Shown here piece after piece: positions 58,507 to 64,000 of a stretch of 64,000 nt of DNA. Every line of letters begins with the position of its first letter. The first letter of the stretch is position 1. Source of the stretch: Corynebacterium bouchesdurhonense (GTDB lineage Bacteria > Actinomycetota > Actinomycetes > Mycobacteriales > Mycobacteriaceae); contig NZ_LT546028.1 of the NCBI RefSeq assembly GCF_900078305.2, forward strand, positions 1 through 64,000, written 5' to 3'. Both the position numbers and the translations under genes were made by a program. The notes under the pieces are model-generated. The model did no database searches and was not told the DNA's origin. It was given only the letters and a program-made list of their open reading frames with translations.

Positions 58507-60035
58507 CCCGCGAAGGCGTCGTCGGGCGGCGGGGGCGGGAACGCGAGGGATGGATCGGGCTGGTGCGGGTCGTCGCACTGGCACCGCCCGAAGGTTTTGC
58601 GCAGCCTGTTCACGGCCGAGCGCGAGGCCGGCACGGAATGGTTGTACACGGCCGTGGCCGCGCCGGGCCTCCGCAGCCCGGCCCGCCCGGTACCCGGGTC
58701 ATAATCCATGTAGCCCTTGTTAAAGGAGCCATCTCTGCGGTCATTGTTGCACTTGTGGTGCTCCCGGCAGAGGCCAGTGAGGTTATCCAGGTCCGTGTTG
58801 CCTCCCCGGATCCACGCCAGGATGTGGTGGGCCTCGCATTCCGTCATGGGGGCCGTGCACCCGGCCCAGGAGCACACGCCTTGGACCGCGAACATGGCGA
58901 TTCGCTGCTCGATGGAGGCGCAGCGCTCGGTGCGGCCGAGGGCGATCGGCACCCCGGTGACGCCGTCGACCTGCAGGACGAAGTCGGTGGTGCCGTGCAT
59001 GCCGAGGCGGACCAAGTCGAAGCAGTCCACCTCGATGCCGGAGTTGGTGTCCCACAGCATCGCGGCGTCCCCATCGGCGAGGTCATCCAGCGTCATCGCC
59101 ACGACCACCGAGGCAGCCCCGTTGTTGGCGGCCTGCTGCGCCTCCTCGTACTGGTTCACCATGGCCATGAGCTGGTCGAAGCGCCGCTGGCCTCGGGTGC
59201 GCGGGTCCTGCTCCCCCTGACGATCCTTGGGCAGGTTGGAATTCGGAGCGAGGCCCTTGTCCAGCAGCGCGGAGATGAGCGCGCCCTGGCCGGCCGGGGC
59301 ACAGACATGGATGTCCACGGTTCCGTCGGCCTTGCGCTTTCCCACCGTGGCGCTGCGCTTCTCCATGGATGCGTTGGGGTTGTCCTTGGCGTGCTTCCGG
59401 TTCGCTGCGTCCACCTGCTGGCGCACGTAGATGCGGAGATCTTGGGCGTTCCGGCCGAGCGCCTCGGACATGGCCAGCCCGTAGATGCGGGCCCGCTCGC
59501 CGCGCGCAGCCTTGAGCAGCTTGTCCAGCTCGCGGCGGATGATGTCCTGCTTCTCGGCGCTGACCTCCGCAGCCCGCTTGCGGTTTTCCTCCTGCTCCTT
59601 ACGCCGCTGCTCAGCCGGGTGGTCGGCGCCCGCACCCGCACCCGCACTGCCACCGGCATCGCCCGCGCCGCCGAAAAGGTCCTCCGGCGCAGGAGAATTG
59701 TCCCGCGCGTCCGGTTCGGGGGCGGGCTCCGGCGGCGCGAAGAGGTCGCGGCCGCGGGCGAGGCGGTTCCATGCCTCTCCGCGCGAGAGGCCGAGGCGCT
59801 GCTCGAGGTAGGTGGTGGCGTAATTGGCGCCCACCTGACGGCCTGCATCGTCGCGCTCGCAGATGTGGGCGAACGCAGCGTCAACGAGCGCCTTGGAGTT
59901 GTAAAACGCCTCGAGCCGCTCCATATCTGCATGGACGCCCGCGAACGTCAGGGCGGAGGGGTCCTGGAACACGTCGCGCAACTGCAGCATCGCGTTGCCG
60001 ATCGTGTCAACGAGGCGCGTAATGTCGCTGGTCAT
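58503..60035 (-). CDS. HNH endonuclease-domain protein of the DUF222/13E12 type
   Basis: 510 residues. N-terminal DUF222-like helical region (about 1-110), a charged coiled-coil and low-complexity linker rich in Gly/Ala/Glu (about 130-200), and a C-terminal HNH motif: [34 protein letters not shown]. Such proteins are multicopy in actinobacteria, with unknown and possibly mobile-element-related roles. ATG 60035 is preceded by GGAGGG; the frame is open further upstream without homology. It overlaps the convergent ABC ATPase gene by 4 nt. Confidence 0.9.
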   Translation of the reverse strand: MTSDITRLVDTIGNAMLQLRDVFQDPSALTFAGVHADMERLEAFYNSKALVDAAFAHICERDDAGRQVGANYATTYLEQRLGLSRGEAWNRLARGRDLFAPPEPAPEPDARDNSPAPEDLFGGAGDAGGSAGAGAGADHPAEQRRKEQEENRKRAAEVSAEKQDIIRRELDKLLKAARGERARIYGLAMSEALGRNAQDLRIYVRQQVDAANRKHAKDNPNASMEKRSATVGKRKADGTVDIHVCAPAGQGALISALLDKGLAPNSNLPKDRQGEQDPRTRGQRRFDQLMAMVNQYEEAQQAANNGAASVVVAMTLDDLADGDAAMLWDTNSGIEVDCFDLVRLGMHGTTDFVLQVDGVTGVPIALGRTERCASIEQRIAMFAVQGVCSWAGCTAPMTECEAHHILAWIRGGNTDLDNLTGLCREHHKCNNDRRDGSFNKGYMDYDPGTGRAGLRRPGAATAVYNHSVPASRSAVNRLRKTFGRCQCDDPHQPDPSLAFPPPPPDDAFAG

Positions 60036-60127
60036 GGGCCCTCCTTCCGCTTGCGTTGGCGTTATGCGAGAAGGGTAACAACCGCGTCCGACACAGGTTC
60101 GAACACCTAGCACACGTGTTCGATACG

Positions 60128-60889
60128 CTACAACACTGCGCCCGCAATGCCGCGGACCAACACGGTGACGCCGCCGAACACAGCCAGCGCAAGTGCCAGC
60201 GCGTACCCCTTTGCCGGGGATACCTTTGGGGCTACCTGCCTGCCCACGATAATGCCGGCGCACATCCCCCCTACTCCCGCGATCCACACCCCGGCCGGCA
60301 CGGCAGCGAAGTCCGCAGCGCCAGTCGCCTCCTTCACAAGAAACGACAAAGCACCACTGACCAAAAAAATAGGTTGCAGCGTGGCGGCGTACATTTCCTT
60401 CGGCCAGCGAGCCGCGTGCGCGTAGACCGTGATCGCGGGCCCGGCAACCCCGGCGAGGGTATTCATAAATCCCCCCACAGCGCCCGCGGTAATCGCCGGC
60501 GCTGTTCCCTCGATATTGGGGACGTGGCGTTTGCCCAGTGTCACCACGCTGAGCGCAGCGAGAAGTAGGACACCGACGGTGATCGACAACGCGTCCGCGG
60601 ACACCGCGCGGATGAGGAATGCACCTGGCACCACGCCGAGAACCAAGGAGGCCCCGATCGGCGCGAAACGGCGCCAGTCCACGGCACGGCGCATGGCATA
60701 GGTGTTCGCAGCGGCGTTCACCGTTGCCAGCACGTTGACCACCAACACACCGGCGACCGGGCCCAGCATGACGGACAAGGCGGGAGCCGCGATAAGACCC
60801 AAGCCCATACCGGCGATGCGTTGCAGGCTGGCCCCAGCGAAGGTTGCCAGCGCGATGCCGACCAGCGTGGCCCATACGGGAATGGTCAC
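60128..60889 (-). CDS. TSUP (TauE/SafE)-family membrane transporter
   Basis: 253 residues with about eight hydrophobic segments in two repeats, each opening with the family pattern (GASLQRIAGMGLGLIAAPAL and AGAVGGFMNTLAGVAGPAIT). TSUP proteins export sulfite or sulfonates or act on small organic anions; the substrate is not known. GTG start overlaps the coaD stop (GTGA), so the two are coupled. Confidence 0.9.
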   Translation of the reverse strand: MTIPVWATLVGIALATFAGASLQRIAGMGLGLIAAPALSVMLGPVAGVLVVNVLATVNAAANTYAMRRAVDWRRFAPIGASLVLGVVPGAFLIRAVSADALSITVGVLLLAALSVVTLGKRHVPNIEGTAPAITAGAVGGFMNTLAGVAGPAITVYAHAARWPKEMYAATLQPIFLVSGALSFLVKEATGAADFAAVPAGVWIAGVGGMCAGIIVGRQVAPKVSPAKGYALALALAVFGGVTVLVRGIAGAVL

Positions 60890-61362
60890 CGGAGCTTGTC
60901 CTTCATGGCCTGGCGCACCGCCTCGGGCACGAGGCCGGTGATGTCGCCGCCGTACTTGGCCACCTCCTTGGTCAGGGAGGAGGAGATGTAGCCGTACTTC
61001 TCGTCGGTGAGCAGGAAGTAGGTGTCCACCCCGGTCAGGCGGCGGTTCATCTGGGCCATCGGCAGCTCGTACTCGTAGTCGAGCGAGGAGCGCAGGCCCT
61101 TGACCAGGGCGGTGACCTGGTGGGCTGTGGTGTAGTCCACCAGCAACCCTCCCCAGCTGTCCACTGTCACGCGGGGGTTGTCGCGGGTGACCTCGCGGAT
61201 GAGCTCCACGCGCTCGGCAACCGAGAACAAGCCGGTGGTCTTCGTGGGGTTGCCGGTCACCAGCACCACCACCTCATCAAAGTGGCGGGAGGCCCGGGTG
61301 ACAATGTCGAGGTGGCCGTTGGTGATGGGGTCGAAGGACCCGGGGCAAACTGCGACGGTCAT
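60886..61362 (-). CDS. coaD: Phosphopantetheine adenylyltransferase
   Basis: 158 residues, the penultimate step of CoA synthesis. Nucleotidyltransferase fold with CPGSFDPITNGHLDIVTRA (TxGH type motif) and a C-terminal YGYISSSLTKEVAKYGG with the ISSS motif. It directly follows rsmD, with adjacent stop and start codons (one base between them at most), in the conserved recG-rsmD-coaD order. Confidence 0.97.
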   Translation of the reverse strand: MTVAVCPGSFDPITNGHLDIVTRASRHFDEVVVLVTGNPTKTTGLFSVAERVELIREVTRDNPRVTVDSWGGLLVDYTTAHQVTALVKGLRSSLDYEYELPMAQMNRRLTGVDTYFLLTDEKYGYISSSLTKEVAKYGGDITGLVPEAVRQAMKDKLR

Positions 61363-61965
61363 CTATTCCTCCGCTTCCGATGCGGCCGGGTCCGTGTGCG
61401 CCGAGTACACGGCCATGTCCATGCGCGCGATGCCGTAGAGGCGCTTCTTCAACTTTTGGCCGGTCGGGGTGAACGAGTCCGGCCAGTCGGTCTCGGGGCT
61501 GTCGCGGTGGCGCTCGACGACGACAACGGCGCCGTCGACAAGCAAAGGCTCCAAAGCACGCACCATCTCCGCCACAGCCTCGTCCGCGAGCTCGTACGGC
61601 GGGTCCGCGAGCACCATGCTGAAGTGTCGGTGCGGAGCGCGAGCAACGTACGCAGACGCCTTGACCGGCTCGATGCGCACGCGAGGATGGCCCACCACGG
61701 AGGCGTTGTGCTCGATGATCCTCACGGCCTCCGGGTTGTTCTCCACCAGGACAACCTCCTCGGCGCCGCGGGAGGCGGCCTCCAGGCCGAGGGCACCCGA
61801 GCCCGCGAAGAGGTCGAGCACGCGCTGGCCGGCGAAGCCGAAACGCACCTGGAGGGAGGAGAAGAGGCCCTCGCGGGCGCGGTCCGACGTCGGGCGCGTG
61901 CCCTGCGGCGGGACCTTGATCTTGCGGCCCCTCGCCTCGCCCGAAATGATGCGGGTCATCGACAT
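61363..61965 (-). CDS. rsmD: 16S rRNA (guanine966-N2)-methyltransferase
   Basis: 200 residues. SAM-binding VLDLFAGSGALGLEAASRGA (about 53) and the catalytic LADPPYEL (about 118); the N-terminus RIISGEARGRKIKVP is typical of RsmD. Modifies the small ribosomal subunit. ATG 61965 or the in-frame ATG 61959. It carries the dispersed GTCGACAAGC word at 61544. Confidence 0.95.
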   Translation of the reverse strand: MSMTRIISGEARGRKIKVPPQGTRPTSDRAREGLFSSLQVRFGFAGQRVLDLFAGSGALGLEAASRGAEEVVLVENNPEAVRIIEHNASVVGHPRVRIEPVKASAYVARAPHRHFSMVLADPPYELADEAVAEMVRALEPLLVDGAVVVVERHRDSPETDWPDSFTPTGQKLKKRLYGIARMDMAVYSAHTDPAASEAEE

Positions 61966-61983
61966 GGTGTGTTGTCCACCTCT

Positions 61984-64000
61984 CTAGCTCTTATCCAGGT
62001 ATTCAAAGTCCTCGGGGACGAAGTCCGCCGTCGCCGCCCGGGCGAAGGCGAGGTTGTCCGCCACGATGCCCGCGGCGTCATCGTACGCGCGCTTAACTAT
62101 GTCGAAGTCATCGACGAGGTTCACCAGCCGCAAGGTGCGCACGATGCCGGACTGCTCGGTGCCCAGGACATCGCCCTCGCGGCGGTTGAGCAGGTCCAAC
62201 TCCGCTAAGGCAAAGCCGTCGGTGGTCTGCGCCACCTGCCCCACGCGCTCGAACGCCGCGCTGCCCGGCTCAGCCAGGGTGTGGAAGAGGCAGAGCGACT
62301 GGTTGCCGCCGCGGCCCACGCGCCCGCGCAGCTGGTGCAGCTGGGAGATGCCGAAGTGCTCGGCCTCGCGGATCATCATCACCGTGGCGTTGGGCACGTC
62401 CACGCCCACCTCGATCACGGTAGTGGACACCAGTACGTCGATCTGCCCGGCGGCGAACGCCGACATCACCGCGTCCTTCTCCTCCCCCTTGAGGCGGCCG
62501 TGCAGCACGCCCACCTCGAGCCCGCGAAGCTCCCCGCCGTCGAGCGCCGCCGCCACCTCGAGCACGCCGCCCTCGCCATCGATGCGTGGGCACACGACGT
62601 ACGCCTGGTGCCCGGCGGCGACCTCCTCGCGGATCTTTTCCCACGCGCGCGCCACCCACTTGGGCTTGAACTCCGGCACCACGGAGGACTGGATCGGCTT
62701 TCGGCCGCCTGGCAGCTCCCGCAGCGTGGACACGGCAAGATCCCCGAACACGGTGATGGCGATAGTGCGCGGAATGGGCGTGGCTGTCATCACCAGCAGG
62801 TGCGGCGTGGTCTCGCCGGCCTTGGCCCGCAGCTGGTCGCGCTGCTCCACGCCGAAGCGGTGCTGCTCGTCCACCACCACCATTCCGAGGCGGAAAAACT
62901 CCACACCCTCCTGGATCAGCGCGTGCGTGCCCACCACGATGTCCGCCTCGCCGCTGACGGTTTTCAGGAGCGCATCTTGCTTCGCCGCGTTCCCCATCGA
63001 TCCCGTCAACGCCACCACCCGCGCCGGCACCCCGGCGCGCAGCAGGGTGTCCGTCAGCGACCTGGCGTGCTGCAGCGCCAGCACCTCGGTAGGCGCCAGC
63101 AGCGCGCATTGAGCGCCGTTGTCCACGGCTTGCAGCATGGCCAATAGCGCCACGATGGTCTTGCCCGAGCCGACCTCGCCCTGCAGCAGCCGGCTCATGG
63201 GCTGGGGTGTGGCGATGTCCTCGCTGATCTCGCGCAACACCTCGCTCTGGCCGTACGTGAGGGGGAACGGGAGGTGCTCGAGCAGGGTGTCCTGGTTGCG
63301 TCCCTGCTTTCGCGGCAGCTCGGGCGCGGTGTGGTGGGCCTGGTCGGCCCGGCGCACCCCCATGGCTAGGGCGACGGAGAGCGCCTCGTCGTACTTCAGG
63401 CGCTTGAGCGCGGCCGACGGGCCGTCCGGGCCAGGCTCGTGGATCTGCCGCACGGCGGAATTCAGCGGCAGGTAGCCGATGGGCGTGAACCCGAGCGGCT
63501 CCTCGATGGGCGGCAGGGATTTCAGCACGGCGTGGACCGCCCCCATGATGGTCCAGGTGCTCACGCCCTTGGTGGCGGGGTACAGCGGCAGCCACTCGCG
63601 CCCGGAGAGGATCTCCTCCAGGTCCCCGAAGTGGCCCAACTGGCGCAGGGATCCGGTGGCCTCGGTGGGGCCGTCGAGAAGCACAAAGTCCGGGTGCTGG
63701 AGCTGGGGCGATCCCTTGTAAAAGGAGAGCTTGCCCGTGAACATCGCGCGGCGGCCCGGGGTGAGCACGCGCATGGCGTACTTGGAGCCGAAGAAGGTGG
63801 CGCCGAAGGTGCGGCGCCCGTCGTCGATGCTCACCTTGAAGATGGGCCGCTCCGGGGTCTTGCGGTTGTCCAGCTTGGCGGCGGAGGTGACGGTGCCAAC
63901 CACGTTGACGGTGTCGCCCTCGCGCAGGCCCTCCAGGTCCGCGCCGGAGCCGAAGTGGAGGTAGCGGCGCGGGTAGTAGCGCAGCAGCTCGCCGCAAGTG
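61984..64000 (-). CDS. recG: ATP-dependent DNA helicase RecG (5' end outside window)
   Basis: At least 671 codons are visible; the frame is open to the right edge, where CGELLRYYPRRYLHFGSG marks the beginning of the wedge domain, so only the first few tens of residues are missing. Wedge/OB domain (about VVGTVTSAAKL to DFVLLDGP), Walker A GEVGSGKTIVALLAM, DEQH box VVDEQHRFGVEQRD, motif VI LHQLRGRVGRGG. It remodels stalled replication forks and branched DNA. A GTCGAGAAGC variant of the dispersed word lies at 63673. Confidence 0.96.
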   Translation of the reverse strand, partial: TCGELLRYYPRRYLHFGSGADLEGLREGDTVNVVGTVTSAAKLDNRKTPERPIFKVSIDDGRRTFGATFFGSKYAMRVLTPGRRAMFTGKLSFYKGSPQLQHPDFVLLDGPTEATGSLRQLGHFGDLEEILSGREWLPLYPATKGVSTWTIMGAVHAVLKSLPPIEEPLGFTPIGYLPLNSAVRQIHEPGPDGPSAALKRLKYDEALSVALAMGVRRADQAHHTAPELPRKQGRNQDTLLEHLPFPLTYGQSEVLREISEDIATPQPMSRLLQGEVGSGKTIVALLAMLQAVDNGAQCALLAPTEVLALQHARSLTDTLLRAGVPARVVALTGSMGNAAKQDALLKTVSGEADIVVGTHALIQEGVEFFRLGMVVVDEQHRFGVEQRDQLRAKAGETTPHLLVMTATPIPRTIAITVFGDLAVSTLRELPGGRKPIQSSVVPEFKPKWVARAWEKIREEVAAGHQAYVVCPRIDGEGGVLEVAAALDGGELRGLEVGVLHGRLKGEEKDAVMSAFAAGQIDVLVSTTVIEVGVDVPNATVMMIREAEHFGISQLHQLRGRVGRGGNQSLCLFHTLAEPGSAAFERVGQVAQTTDGFALAELDLLNRREGDVLGTEQSGIVRTLRLVNLVDDFDIVKRAYDDAAGIVADNLAFARAATADFVPEDFEYLDKS

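Noticed and set aside
60036..60875. N-terminal extension of the HNH protein frame
   Set aside because: It is antisense to the TSUP gene coding region with no family similarity; the ATG at 60035 has a strong GGAGGG site.

Overview
The window is a high-GC actinobacterial chromosome segment, almost certainly Corynebacterium. The evidence is the gene order (rrn leader - tyrS - argHGRDBJC - pheTS - rRNA methyltransferase; rplT-rpmI-infC - uvrA; uvrB - coaE - rpsA - polA; recG-rsmD-coaD), actinobacterial RpsA and HelD-like proteins, and many genes whose start codon sits 6-8 nt after a TANNNT -10 box (leaderless transcription). An AgaA-like acylglutamine aminoacylase hints at a skin-associated species.

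Layout. 1-340 (minus): promoter and leader of an rRNA operon whose 16S gene lies beyond the left edge. 0.5-18.4 kb (minus): tyrS, a Trm112-like protein, a three-gene envelope cluster (two binding-protein-like proteins, one with a VWA domain), the arginine cluster argC-J-B-D-R-G-H with no argF, pheST, a decayed intradiol dioxygenase and a SpoU rRNA methyltransferase. 18.4-20.7 kb (plus): a histidine kinase and response regulator flanking a tiny secreted Cys peptide. 20.8-38.3 kb: translation and repair housekeeping (rplT, rpmI, infC with a probable AUC start, uvrA, uvrB, coaE, rpsA, polA), a HelD-like helicase, two Usp proteins and a DoxX-like protein. 38.4-42.6 kb: a ThDP-dependent 2-oxoacid decarboxylase and two unrelated intramembrane proteases (CPBP and PrsW) arranged tail to tail.

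42.6-52.6 kb is the accessory region. It holds an SdpI-like membrane protein, an IS21-type fragment cut by an IS3-family element, a complete IS21-family element with a 5-bp target duplication (its istA has an in-frame stop), and two identical complete tRNA-Leu(CAA) genes plus a third displaced tRNA 3' end. Between these tRNA ends lie (a) a secreted two-cysteine protein followed by a small two-helix membrane protein, a bacteriocin/immunity-like pair, and (b) an MFS carrier, the AgaA-like enzyme and an integrase fragment that runs into the second tRNA. This is tandem integration at one tRNA site.

52.6-64 kb: lipoprotein, secreted metallophosphoesterase, an amino-acid ABC transporter whose ATPase seems to have lost six residues after its signature motif, an HNH/DUF222 protein, a TSUP exporter, coaD, rsmD and the 3' part of recG.

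The signal least explained by annotation is a dispersed word, CGTCGANAAGC. I count 18 exact GTCGAYAAGC decamers plus six with another sixth base, on both strands, in genes and between them. About 0.25 of the 18 would be expected by chance. None lies between 41.2 and 50.9 kb, which includes the accessory region.
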